DNA of 64,000 nt, from NCBI GenBank assembly GCA_046351095.1, contig JAXLZC010000001.1:1798001-1862000 (forward strand), given 5' to 3'. The position numbers were made by a program, and so were the translations under genes. Below the pieces are notes generated by a model. That model saw only the letters and a program-made list of their open reading frames with translations, was not told where the DNA came from and made no database searches. Shown one piece after another: positions 10,026-17,734 of the stretch; position 1 is the first letter of the stretch, and the number at the start of each line of letters is the position of its first letter. The stretch is from BQWY01 sp046351095 (GTDB lineage Bacteria; Nitrospirota; Nitrospiria; Nitrospirales; Nitrospiraceae).

Positions 10026-10091
10026 CCGAAATGTGTGCGAAGAAGAAGATGGTCAGAACGGCGCGATCGCAAATGGGGCACTGCACACAGG

Positions 10092-10124
10092 CCGGGGTGG
10101 GTGCGTGGCGCACCGACACCCCGG
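10092..10124 (-). terminator. GC-rich hairpin downstream of the HTH gene
   Basis: CCGGGGTG pairs with CACCCCGG (8 bp), with an inner TGCG/CGCA pairing. It sits 50 bases after the stop codon of the HTH gene and before the TBDR3 leader. There is no U-run, so if it terminates transcription it is not a canonical intrinsic terminator. Confidence 0.4.
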
Positions 10125-10173
10125 AGTCGGGTCCATGCGCTGGGGCACCATCGCACGGACGCGAACTGTCGAA

Positions 10174-10473
10174 TTAGATGCCGACGAGTGCGGAGGGCTC
10201 CGCCTCGGCGGCAAGGTCGTCGAGTTCGAGTGCACACAGCGCATCGGCGTGACGTGCTGTGTGCCCAATCGTCGTCTCGACCGCTGTCGCTTGCGGACAA
10301 ATCCGATTGTCGGCGACGAGGTCCTGCACGGACTCCGTGAAAATTCTGAGACTACCGCGCCCCAACTTGGTGGCGTGCAAGCGGCCTTCTTCCACCCAGC
10401 GGTAAATGGTCCAGCGACTGACGCACAACTGTGCGGCCGCATCCTCCACTCGTAACAACCGTTCAGTGCTCAT
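10174..10473 (-). CDS. Excisionase-type helix-turn-helix DNA-binding protein (HTH 1)
   Basis: 99 residues, AAGGA before the ATG. Residues 5-55 match the MerR-like/excisionase HTH: LLRVEDAAAQLCVSRWTIYRW, then the wing VEEGRLHATKLGRGSLRI. The C-terminal 45 residues are unconserved. It is a paralogue of the protein at 13950-14159; the cores share nearly the same arrangement (SRWTxYRW, TKLGxGxLRI). No phage or integrase gene is nearby, so a transcriptional regulator of the flanking metal genes is more likely than an excisionase. Confidence 0.75.
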   Translation of the reverse strand: MSTERLLRVEDAAAQLCVSRWTIYRWVEEGRLHATKLGRGSLRIFTESVQDLVADNRICPQATAVETTIGHTARHADALCALELDDLAAEAEPSALVGI

Positions 10474-10551
10474 GGTGCATCCTTACCTCGACTACGCGCC
10501 ACGCGACGGACCTCTCCGCCGTCGGGCGTCGCGCGCCGCACGTCGACTGTG

Positions 10552-10872
10552 TTACTTGCCTGAATGCTTCGCGCCGCCGTGCTCGGACGATTGTCCAGCG
10601 TGGGCGATGGCGTCCTCGGCATGTGTGATCGCATCTTTCGCATGGGCCAACGATTCCTTGGCGTGAGGATCGCCGCCCGATTTTAATGATTCTTCGAGAT
10701 GGGCGATCGCTTCCTTGACGTGCGCAATTCCTTCCTTCGCATGTTTCATCCCCTCTTGTGCATGCGGCCCAACTTCCCCCGCCTGCACGAGACCGGCCGC
10801 GCCGAACGAGAGCAGACTCGCGACCGCCATCGCACTGACGAAACACACCACCCTGCGTGATACGAATGTCAT
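10552..10872 (-). CDS. smbP: Small periplasmic metal-binding protein SmbP
   Basis: 106 residues with AGGAG 7 bases before the ATG. A signal peptide (about 1-31, ending VQA) precedes a helical repeat in which His recurs about every seven residues: units such as HAKEGIA, HVKEAIA, HAKESLA, HAKDAIT and HAEDAIA. This is the hallmark of SmbP, a periplasmic protein of Nitrosomonas europaea that binds copper and other divalent metals. The expected role is buffering or sequestering metal in the periplasm. It fits the surrounding receptors and redox proteins and points to metal, probably copper, as the theme of this region. Confidence 0.85.
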   Translation of the reverse strand: MTFVSRRVVCFVSAMAVASLLSFGAAGLVQAGEVGPHAQEGMKHAKEGIAHVKEAIAHLEESLKSGGDPHAKESLAHAKDAITHAEDAIAHAGQSSEHGGAKHSGK

Positions 10873-10924
10873 GATTCACTCCTCTCGGTTAGACACACCG
10901 TGACCGATCTGCTCTTTGCTCGCT

Positions 10925-11500
10925 TTATTCGTCGATGCGTTGCACGTGCCACAAAGGCAACGCCTCGCGAACATCTCCTCCGCCATAAAGGGCGTGAGAC
11001 CACAGTTCACGCTCACCGCCATGCGGCAGTGTCACCGTCCCGTACTTGCTCATCACAAAACAGGACACACGCCGCCACCGACGCAGACCGTCGTCCGTGC
11101 GCGACCGACCGCGAGCGACCGCTCGCTCGACGACGAACTTCGTGCCGATGGGACACGTCTCCGGGTCGCCGGCAACCATAGTCGACGGCGAGACATAACA
11201 ACGCAGACGTGTCGCGGTCCTCCCAGCGACGTCCATTTCGTGGCACGGCCATTCGCGGAATCCGCTCGGGATCGTCGGTCCGAATGCGGCATGCCCTTCT
11301 GAGGTATCCCCCATGACCTGCACCGCAATCGTCATCAGGCGAATCACCGCCATCGTGAGTCGATCGGTCTGCACCGGCACGGACTTGCGCACGGGTACGA
11401 CGACAGCTGCCGACCGCCGCGTCGCAACGGCCGACGGAGACCATCCGAACGGAAGCACGGGTAACATCGGCGGAGACGGCATCGGCATCTGTGCGATCAT
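10925..11500 (-). CDS. Hypothetical protein, possibly cytochrome P460-like
   Basis: About 191 residues from an ATG at 11500 preceded by a run of G (AAGGGGGG). The C-terminal 110 residues look like real protein: FREWPCHEMDV, then RLRCYVSPSTM, CPIGTKFVVE, SCFVMSKYG and ELWSHALYGGG. The order W, then PxGT-hydrophobic-E, then VMxK, then W resembles the P460 fold as I remember it. The heme motif CxxCH is absent, so a heme role is not supported. The first 75 residues are less convincing, and an internal ATG at 11353 gives a shorter protein. Coding status itself is moderately certain. Confidence 0.42.
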   Translation of the reverse strand: MIAQMPMPSPPMLPVLPFGWSPSAVATRRSAAVVVPVRKSVPVQTDRLTMAVIRLMTIAVQVMGDTSEGHAAFGPTIPSGFREWPCHEMDVAGRTATRLRCYVSPSTMVAGDPETCPIGTKFVVERAVARGRSRTDDGLRRWRRVSCFVMSKYGTVTLPHGGERELWSHALYGGGDVREALPLWHVQRIDE

Positions 11501-12076
11501 CGTGCACCCCCCTTCGAACCATCGAGGTGAATACTGGGGACGGCCGGGGCAGGAGGCAGTCACGCGTCTACCCCGGCTCATTGTTCGGACCTGCGGATCA
11601 AACAGATCCGAACCCCATCAGATTCCCACTCCATGCTGTCTGCATCCCCAGGAACGGTTGTCGTCCGCTGCTGGCCGGGGCCGGAGTGTCGCCACTCCGC
11701 CCCGGTCGAGAGTCCGAGCCAAGGAGGCCAATCCAGAATCTCGGACCCATGCGGAAGACTCCGTACGTACACACCCTGTTCTCCGCGCGTCGCGCCTCTC
11801 GACCAACTGGGTACCGGGGCAGCCGTCACAGGAGGGAGACCGTCGCCCCGGCGTCGCACCGCGCCATCGGCAGATGGTGGCGGCGCCCTGACTACCGAAA
11901 GTTATAGCTGCGTCGCGTAGACATCAGGGCAACTGGTTCGTGGCACCACAAGATTCATTGCGTCCGAAAGTGCCGCGTATGCAACACGGCATGCCACGAG
12001 CGATCGACCTGAAGGATGCCCACATAAGGATGGGCCTGTTCCCTCCCAGTCATGGGAATGTGCAAACCGGAATTGG
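11501..12076. other. 576-bp noncoding gap with one strong hairpin
   Basis: No ORF here resembles a protein. The one clear structure is a hairpin at 11675-11705: CCGGGG and CGGAGTG pair with CACTCCG and CCCCGG around a TCGC loop, 13 bp with one bulged C. There is no adjacent U-run on either strand. It lies downstream of CxWxC protein 1 on the minus strand and could end that transcript or protect its 3' end. Confidence 0.5.
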
Positions 12077-12535
12077 TTAGGACCGAGATAAGGAACCGAA
12101 GGTATGAGGGGGACCGCGAACGAAGAGCGAGCGAGCAAGTGGCGCGGAGACCGTCAGGTCATCCGGCACAGCAGGAGCGAGCTGCGCGACCAGGACCGGC
12201 GAACCGAGCGGTTCGACCGGCAACAACGACGACGCACTGGCCTGGCAAGCCCAGGCGCAAAGCGACGATGCGAGCGTATGAGGATGTGACGAAGCCGTAT
12301 CCGCTGCAACCGGCGCCGATGCGGCCTCGTGATGACCGACGTGCGCGACATCGGACGCCTGCGGTGCGCCATGGTGTGCGTGGCCGCTTCCGACATGCGT
12401 CGGCATAAACCCGCAGGTCGCCGCCAAACAGACCAGCGTCAGGTAGACACCGGTCATGCCGAGCGCAATCCCCGATCCAAGTCGGCGGAACGACGCGCGA
12501 CGCAGCGTGCGGATGATTGGGTGGACGAATTTCAT
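12077..12535 (-). CDS. Small His-rich CxWxC / RxPP membrane protein 1
   Basis: 152 residues from the ATG at 12535 (a GTG at 12556 is an alternative). One hydrophobic segment (about residues 23-45) is followed by a His-rich stretch, the motif CAWAC at residues 93-97 and RGPP at 140-143 near the C-terminus. The Cys-to-Arg spacing is 47. Four more proteins in this window share the same three parts and the same spacing. The motif should face the periplasm and could bind copper or form a disulfide. It lies 73 bases downstream of BNR propeller 1. I do not recognise a named family, though DUF2946-type proteins are a possible distant relation. Confidence 0.7.
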   Translation of the reverse strand: MKFVHPIIRTLRRASFRRLGSGIALGMTGVYLTLVCLAATCGFMPTHVGSGHAHHGAPQASDVAHVGHHEAASAPVAADTASSHPHTLASSLCAWACQASASSLLPVEPLGSPVLVAQLAPAVPDDLTVSAPLARSLFVRGPPHTFGSLSRS

Positions 12536-12608
12536 CTCGTTCGTCTGTATACGCACTTTCCAGGATTCTGTCTACTCACGGACGCTCACGCCTGCAACAA
12601 TCCGCACA

Positions 12609-13889
12609 TTATTTTTTCGTATCGGCGTCGCCCTCGGCCACACCGGCCCATTGGAGCACGATCCGATTATTCGGAAATGCATGTTCCGTCCACACGATGG
12701 CCACACGACCGTTCGCATGCACGGCCACGGTCGGATGTTCGGCCTTCGCGCCGGTGCTCAACGTCACCATCGGCCCGAAGGTCCGCCCGCGATCCGCCGA
12801 CACACGCGCCACGACACGCTTCCGCACGCCCGTCACTTCTTCCCACACCGTCACGACATGCCCGTCGGGATGCACGGCCATCCGCAGGTTGTCCGGCACA
12901 GAGGTCGTTTCGGTATGCAGCGACACCGGCGAGGAAAACGTCTGCCCTTGGTCCTCCGAGTATGCCACGAGCAAGCGCGGCTGCTCGTCCGTCCCTTCCG
13001 TATACCATCCGACATAGACACGCCCTGTCCGGTCGAACCCGATCGACGGGCCGCGATGCGGACAGGCGTCGAACACCCAGCCGTCGTGGCTGACGAGTCG
13101 CGGTGCGCTGAACGTGGCGCCGCCGTCGGTCGACCGCGCGACGACGATATCCCGCACATTGCCCTCGAACGTTTTCCGCCAGACCATCCACACGGCGCCG
13201 TCCGGCGCGACACGCACCATCGGCCGACAACAGGGACAGGCCATCCCGTCGACCTGTCGATTGGCGCCGACCGTGACACCCTGATCCGTCGACTGCGCAC
13301 ACTGTATGCTCGCGCCGCTGCGATCTTTGTTTCGGCCGTCGAGCCATCCAAGATGCACACGTCCGTCGGTGCCGACCGCCACATCTTCGAACGTATGTGG
13401 AATCGGGCGCGTATCGTCGTTGATACGCACGGGCGCCTCGAACGTCTGTCCCCCGTCCTTCGAACGCACGAGATGGAGATCCGATGCGAACAACGCACCG
13501 GGCGTCGTATTCGCGATCGACCAGGTGACGTACTGCAACCCATCCGATCCGATCGCGAGTCCCGGCGACTGGTGAATCGCATCCGGCCCAGCGCCGTCCG
13601 GATTCACCGGCACGGGCGTCGGCGCCTGCTTCTGCTCCGGCGTGACGACGGCCACTTTCACCAACCCGACAAGTCCACGTTTTTCGAACCAGACCAGGTG
13701 GAGGTGCCCCGTCGCATCGAACTGCGCCGCAGGGGGTGAAATCGGCGTCGGCCCTTCGAGCACGGTGAGGCGCGAGCCACGCGTCAACGGCGAATCGGCG
13801 GCCTCTGCGCTAAACACACTCCAGCACAAGGCCAACAGCACGCCCACCGCCGTCACACTCGATTTTCGCCCCTTCGCACGACACACCAT
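12609..13889 (-). CDS. Secreted BNR-repeat (sialidase-like) beta-propeller with CxCC and ACPHR motifs (BNR1)
   Basis: 426 residues with signal peptide (ending AEAAD). Asp-box repeats (SKDGGQTF, STDGGATF, SEDQGQTF, SADRGRTF) mark a six-bladed propeller of the sialidase superfamily. The catalytic residues of true sialidases are not evident. Two Cys-containing motifs stand out: ACPCCRP near residue 217 and DACPHRGPSIGFD near 272. Both recur in the paralogue at 17731-19095, so they probably form one metal or redox site on the propeller. Databases usually label such proteins exo-alpha-sialidase, but the context argues for a metal-related periplasmic role. Confidence 0.8.
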   Translation of the reverse strand: MVCRAKGRKSSVTAVGVLLALCWSVFSAEAADSPLTRGSRLTVLEGPTPISPPAAQFDATGHLHLVWFEKRGLVGLVKVAVVTPEQKQAPTPVPVNPDGAGPDAIHQSPGLAIGSDGLQYVTWSIANTTPGALFASDLHLVRSKDGGQTFEAPVRINDDTRPIPHTFEDVAVGTDGRVHLGWLDGRNKDRSGASIQCAQSTDQGVTVGANRQVDGMACPCCRPMVRVAPDGAVWMVWRKTFEGNVRDIVVARSTDGGATFSAPRLVSHDGWVFDACPHRGPSIGFDRTGRVYVGWYTEGTDEQPRLLVAYSEDQGQTFSSPVSLHTETTSVPDNLRMAVHPDGHVVTVWEEVTGVRKRVVARVSADRGRTFGPMVTLSTGAKAEHPTVAVHANGRVAIVWTEHAFPNNRIVLQWAGVAEGDADTKK

Positions 13890-13949
13890 ATCGTCTACTC
13901 CCTCTCCGATCCGATTCGACCCGCGAACGTTGCCGCGAGATCCGTTCGC

Positions 13950-14159
13950 TTATCGCTTCTTGTCCGACTGCGTCGTCAGGACTACACGATTGCCGTCGAT
14001 CAGGCCCATCACGGACTCCTTCAAAATCCGCAACGTGCCCTTTCCCAACTTCGTCCCTTCCAACCGACCGTCGGCCAACCACCGATAGACCGTCCATCGA
14101 CTGACTTGCAACAACTCCGCCGCTTCATTGACGCGCAACAACCCGCTCTGTGTCGTCAT
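13950..14159 (-). CDS. Excisionase-type helix-turn-helix DNA-binding protein (HTH 2)
   Basis: 69 residues. The start at 14159 is set by GGGAGG 7 bases upstream; a longer reading frame upstream of it overlaps TBDR4 and is not needed. The whole protein is one HTH domain: LLRVNEAAELLQVSRWTVYRW followed by LADGRLEGTKLGKGTLRI. It is a paralogue of HTH 1 at 10174-10473. It lies between TBDR4 and BNR1 and may regulate one or both. Confidence 0.75.
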   Translation of the reverse strand: MTTQSGLLRVNEAAELLQVSRWTVYRWLADGRLEGTKLGKGTLRILKESVMGLIDGNRVVLTTQSDKKR

Positions 14160-14180
14160 CGCAGCCTCCCTGTGCGTGTC

Positions 14181-14204
14181 GGGAGCCGGCGTGACGCCGG
14201 CCCC
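14181..14204 (-). terminator. Hairpin between TBDR4 and HTH 2
   Basis: GCCGGCG (14185-14191) pairs with CGCCGGC (14195-14201) around a 3-base loop, flanked by GGG and CCC. It is 54 bases after the TBDR4 stop and 22 bases before the HTH 2 start. No U-run follows. It may attenuate read-through from TBDR4. Confidence 0.45.
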
Positions 14205-14257
14205 CGTTCGTTGTGCGATCTTCCGCGCACCCTGCTGTGAAATGTCCTGTGTCGGCA

Positions 14258-16594
14258 TTAGAACAACCCCAGTGTCACGCCGCCGTAAATAGCACGACCA
14301 TACCCCGCGAAGAACAGGGTCTTGTTCGCATCCGGTGTGCTGTCGGCGAGGACATTGCCGGACGCCACGTAGGTCTTGTCCAACAAGTTGTCCAACTGGA
14401 GATACAGCTTCGCAAAACGGAACCACTTATTGTTCGGCACGGAAAACGTCTTGTGAATATTGGCGTTGAGCAGCCAATACGACGGCGCGCCGACCGTATT
14501 GTTGTTGTTCAAGAAGTAGCTGTTCCAATAGCTGGTTTCGAACCATCCGCCCCAGCCGCTCGCCACATGCTCGTACTCCTCTTTGAAGTTCAGCACGTCG
14601 GTGGGAACGTTCGGAACGGCTTTGCCGTCGCGCGAGAAAAATGTCGGCGCCCCAGCCACTAAGAAGCGGTCGTTGAAATTGATGTACCGCGAGTCGGTGT
14701 GCGTATAGGCGCCCGAAAAGCGCCACCCTTCCCACGGGCGCCAGTCGTACGCGAACTCGATCCCGCGGTACTCCGACGAGTCGGCATTGATCGACGCGAC
14801 CCCGCCCGTGCTCGACACGACCTGGCTGATGATTTCGTTTTTGAACAAGACCCAAAAGCCCGTCAGTGCCACGGAAAAGGTCCGATGTAACTTCGCTTCT
14901 GTCCCGACCTCGAAGTTGTAGTTTTTCTGCGGCTTCAGATTGAAGTTGGATCCCGCCAACCCAGTAAATGGATCGATGGTGAGATTGCTGAACCCAGGAA
15001 TGCCGTACCCCGTCGAAGCGCGTGCCCAGTGGCGGTAGCCGTCCGCGGGTTTCCACGTCAACGAGACTTCAGGTGCCCAATTCGTAAAACTCCGCTCCGC
15101 GCTCGGACGGCCCGTTACAGATCCTGCCGCGTTGTAGGAAATGGTCTGCACGCTGAGCTGCGACTGCTCGAAACCCAACCCCGCCGCCAGGGTCCACTTC
15201 GGCATGAACTGCAATTCCTCGCGGAACCGCCCGCCGATATTCCGGATGGTGCCACGGCTGTTTTGGGACAGCGTGCCGCGCGTGCCGAAAAAGTCGCCGA
15301 GGTTGTTGAAGGTCTGCCCTTCTTGCTCCATCTGATTCACAAAAAATCCGACGTAGCTTCGCAACGGCATCTCGCCCACCCGGCCGTCGTGCCGAAGATC
15401 GGTGTAGTGTTTGTAGGTCGGGTTGATGTTGTCGCTGATCTGCGTGAACGTCTGATTGATATCCTTGACGTCGTAGTCGAATTCCATCGTCAACACCGTA
15501 TTGGCGTCGATCTCGCGTTCATACATCCCGCCGACGATCGTCCGACGATCCAACCGTCGCTGAGCCAACCGCACCGCATCGTTGATCGCACTCGTTCCAC
15601 CAGCCTGACGGGGATCGGCCGCAAATTGCGCCATCGTCAAGCGCGTCGGCACCTGCGCGTTCAGCCAGTTCGTGATAGCCTTGAAATAGAAATTCTGTTT
15701 GTCGTCGATCGTGAACCGGAAATTGAAGTTCATCGTCTGAGTGTCGTACCCACTGTGCCGAATGAACCCGTCCTCGACGACCTGACTGCCGAATAACGAC
15801 ACATCGAGATTTTTGAACTGCTGCCCGACGGCGAACGCATATTTTTGGTAGCCGTACGAACCGCCGCTCAAGAACGCTTCCGCGCCGTTGATGTCACTAC
15901 CGCGACGCGTACGGAAATGCACCATACCGCCGAGCGCGTAGTTGTCGTACAACGACGACGACGCCCCACGCGTCACTTCCACACTCCGCATGAACCAGGG
16001 ATCGTGCAAGTCGAGACGCGACAAGCCGTCCGACTGCGTCTGCACGAACCCGTCCTCATACATCTTGATGTCGCGCACCGCGAACGTCGTCTTCACACCG
16101 GAACCACGAATGGCCAAACTGAAGTCGCGCGGCCCGTTGGCTTGTCGCAACACCACACCCGGCACCGACTCCATCGATTCCCGTAACGTCCTCGTCGGTT
16201 GCGAGTCCGTTTCTGCCGGCAATGTGGACGATTGGCTCAGACCTTCCGGACGACGCTGATGTCGTGTGCTGACGATACTGACGTCCGCCAGATCGTACTC
16301 CGGCGACTCTTCCGGCGTAGACGGCTCGACGGTCTTTGTGACGGTAGGTGTCGCAGCTGCCGCCGGTTCACCCGGCTTGCCTTCCTTGCCCTTTTGGATT
16401 TCATCCAACTCTGTCAAAATTTTCTGGAGGTCCTGGCGCAGCGCACGTTCCCGATCACCCATCGTCGCGAGCTCCGCCGGTGTCGGCTCCTGCGCCGTCG
16501 CCGTCGTTCCCATCACGCTCCACGCCAACGGCGCAGCCACCACAACCCCGACCCCAAACGCCCACTGCTGCATGTGCCCCACTATCGATCGCAT
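14258..16594 (-). CDS. TonB-dependent receptor with coiled-coil N-terminal extension (TBDR4)
   Basis: 778 residues. After the signal peptide (ending ATAQE) comes an extra segment of about 60 residues that looks helical and charged (RALRQDLQKILTELDEIQKG), then a Pro/Thr linker, then the plug (LRESMESVPGVVLRQANG, SVEVTRGASSSLYDNYALGG) and a barrel ending GGVTLGLF. The extension replaces the position of a signalling domain but does not look like the STN fold. It lies 118 bases downstream of CxWxC protein 2; the gap between them shows nothing distinctive. It belongs to the same branch as vitamin- or metal-type receptors; substrate unknown. Confidence 0.87.
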   Translation of the reverse strand: MRSIVGHMQQWAFGVGVVVAAPLAWSVMGTTATAQEPTPAELATMGDRERALRQDLQKILTELDEIQKGKEGKPGEPAAAATPTVTKTVEPSTPEESPEYDLADVSIVSTRHQRRPEGLSQSSTLPAETDSQPTRTLRESMESVPGVVLRQANGPRDFSLAIRGSGVKTTFAVRDIKMYEDGFVQTQSDGLSRLDLHDPWFMRSVEVTRGASSSLYDNYALGGMVHFRTRRGSDINGAEAFLSGGSYGYQKYAFAVGQQFKNLDVSLFGSQVVEDGFIRHSGYDTQTMNFNFRFTIDDKQNFYFKAITNWLNAQVPTRLTMAQFAADPRQAGGTSAINDAVRLAQRRLDRRTIVGGMYEREIDANTVLTMEFDYDVKDINQTFTQISDNINPTYKHYTDLRHDGRVGEMPLRSYVGFFVNQMEQEGQTFNNLGDFFGTRGTLSQNSRGTIRNIGGRFREELQFMPKWTLAAGLGFEQSQLSVQTISYNAAGSVTGRPSAERSFTNWAPEVSLTWKPADGYRHWARASTGYGIPGFSNLTIDPFTGLAGSNFNLKPQKNYNFEVGTEAKLHRTFSVALTGFWVLFKNEIISQVVSSTGGVASINADSSEYRGIEFAYDWRPWEGWRFSGAYTHTDSRYINFNDRFLVAGAPTFFSRDGKAVPNVPTDVLNFKEEYEHVASGWGGWFETSYWNSYFLNNNNTVGAPSYWLLNANIHKTFSVPNNKWFRFAKLYLQLDNLLDKTYVASGNVLADSTPDANKTLFFAGYGRAIYGGVTLGLF

Positions 16595-16712
16595 CGTAAC
16601 TCCACACAGTTAGAGGTAAGCCTACAAACGGTGACACGAACGGACCACACCGATGCCATCGGAGGGACACCATTCCTTGCACCCGTTATGAATGAATCAG
16701 AAATTGAACGGA

Positions 16713-17144
16713 TCAGACCCCGATTGGCGGGGCGCGGGACGGCGCAGTGCGCCGAATGACGGACGAACGAGAGGAAGACTCGAAACTGACGGAGGCATCC
16801 GCCAGTAACAACGGGGTGCTCTGGACCATCGCCAGCGTGGTGGTTGAGGTGGAATTGGCCTGGCAGGACCAGGCGCAGAGGCCTGCGTGCACGACACTGT
16901 CTGCGTGAGGCACGTGATCGGAATGGGAATGGCTCGCCGACGCATCGACATCGACGGTGTGTGCATCATGGTGCGTATGCAGATGAGCGGCGCTCGCCCC
17001 GTCGTATCGACTGTGCCCATCATGGAGCAAGCCATCATGCTCGCCGGTGGGACAACCCACCGACAGCACCAACACGGCAACATATAGCGTCGCGAGCAGC
17101 GACGAGAGTCCGGCGAGTGCGCCTTGTCGCAGACGGACCATCAC
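16713..17144 (-). CDS. Small His-rich CxWxC / RxPP membrane protein 2
   Basis: 143 residues. The start is GTG at 17144 (GTGATG; the ATG at 17141 is an alternative) and overlaps the stop of TlpA 1 by 4 bases, so the two are translationally coupled. It has one hydrophobic segment (about 9-31), the most His/Asp-rich middle of the five paralogues (about 16 His between residues 36 and 86), CAWSC at 90-94 and RAPP at 137-140. The Cys-to-Arg spacing is 47. Coupling to a thioredoxin-like protein suggests its two Cys are a TlpA substrate or metal site. Confidence 0.75.
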   Translation of the reverse strand: MMVRLRQGALAGLSSLLATLYVAVLVLSVGCPTGEHDGLLHDGHSRYDGASAAHLHTHHDAHTVDVDASASHSHSDHVPHADSVVHAGLCAWSCQANSTSTTTLAMVQSTPLLLADASVSFESSSRSSVIRRTAPSRAPPIGV

Positions 17145-17734
17145 GGGCGCGCCTCCGCCAAGTCGTGAAGTAAGGAGACAGCGGCGGGACTATCCCAGGC
17201 GCGAGTGCCGACCGCGCGTCCGACCACCATCCCTTTCGGATCGATGATGACGCTGGTCGGCAGGGCGCGCACAAAATACGCTTGCGAGATGTCCTGATTT
17301 TCGTCGAAGAGTACAGGGAGCTTCACATGCAGTCCGGCGAGAAAATGTCGGATACCGTCCCGTTGCATGTCGGTCGTGATCGTCAACACCACCACGCGTG
17401 ACGAGTCGACATGCTGGCGCAAGCGCTCGAATGTGGGCATCTCTTCTTTACAGGGCCCACACCAGGTCGCCCAAAAATTGATCAGCACAACTTTACCCGC
17501 CAGCGTCCGCAGATCCACACGCCCACCATCCAGCGCGACCAGATCGAACGGCGCGGCAGGTGCCGGTGTCGGACGCGCGATCCGCAGCGCCGCCATACGT
17601 TCGTCGGTCGCCGAGGGCGCCGCTATCGCGACAGCCGTCCACACGATGGACATCACCATCATTGAGAGCATCACCACGATGCCGCGGCGTATCGACGCAC
17701 CGACCGCACGCCCATGGTGAACGGACACCGTCAC
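17141..17734 (-). CDS. TlpA/ResA-type thiol-disulfide oxidoreductase 1
   Basis: 197 residues with an N-terminal signal anchor (about 18-40) and a thioredoxin fold of the AhpC/TSA-Redoxin type. The active site is WATWCGPCKEEMP and the cis-Pro loop is ALPTSVIID. It acts in the periplasm, normally reducing disulfides of metalloprotein partners. It starts with GTG overlapping the stop of BNR2 (GTGA) and its own stop overlaps CxWxC protein 2, so BNR2, TlpA 1 and CxWxC 2 form one translationally coupled unit. Confidence 0.88.
   Translation of the reverse strand: MTVSVHHGRAVGASIRRGIVVMLSMMVMSIVWTAVAIAAPSATDERMAALRIARPTPAPAAPFDLVALDGGRVDLRTLAGKVVLINFWATWCGPCKEEMPTFERLRQHVDSSRVVVLTITTDMQRDGIRHFLAGLHVKLPVLFDENQDISQAYFVRALPTSVIIDPKGMVVGRAVGTRAWDSPAAVSLLHDLAEARP

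Noticed and set aside
14160..14426. N-terminal extension of HTH 2
   Set aside because: It runs back into the end of TBDR4 in another frame and lacks a ribosome binding site; the ATG at 14159 has a strong one.
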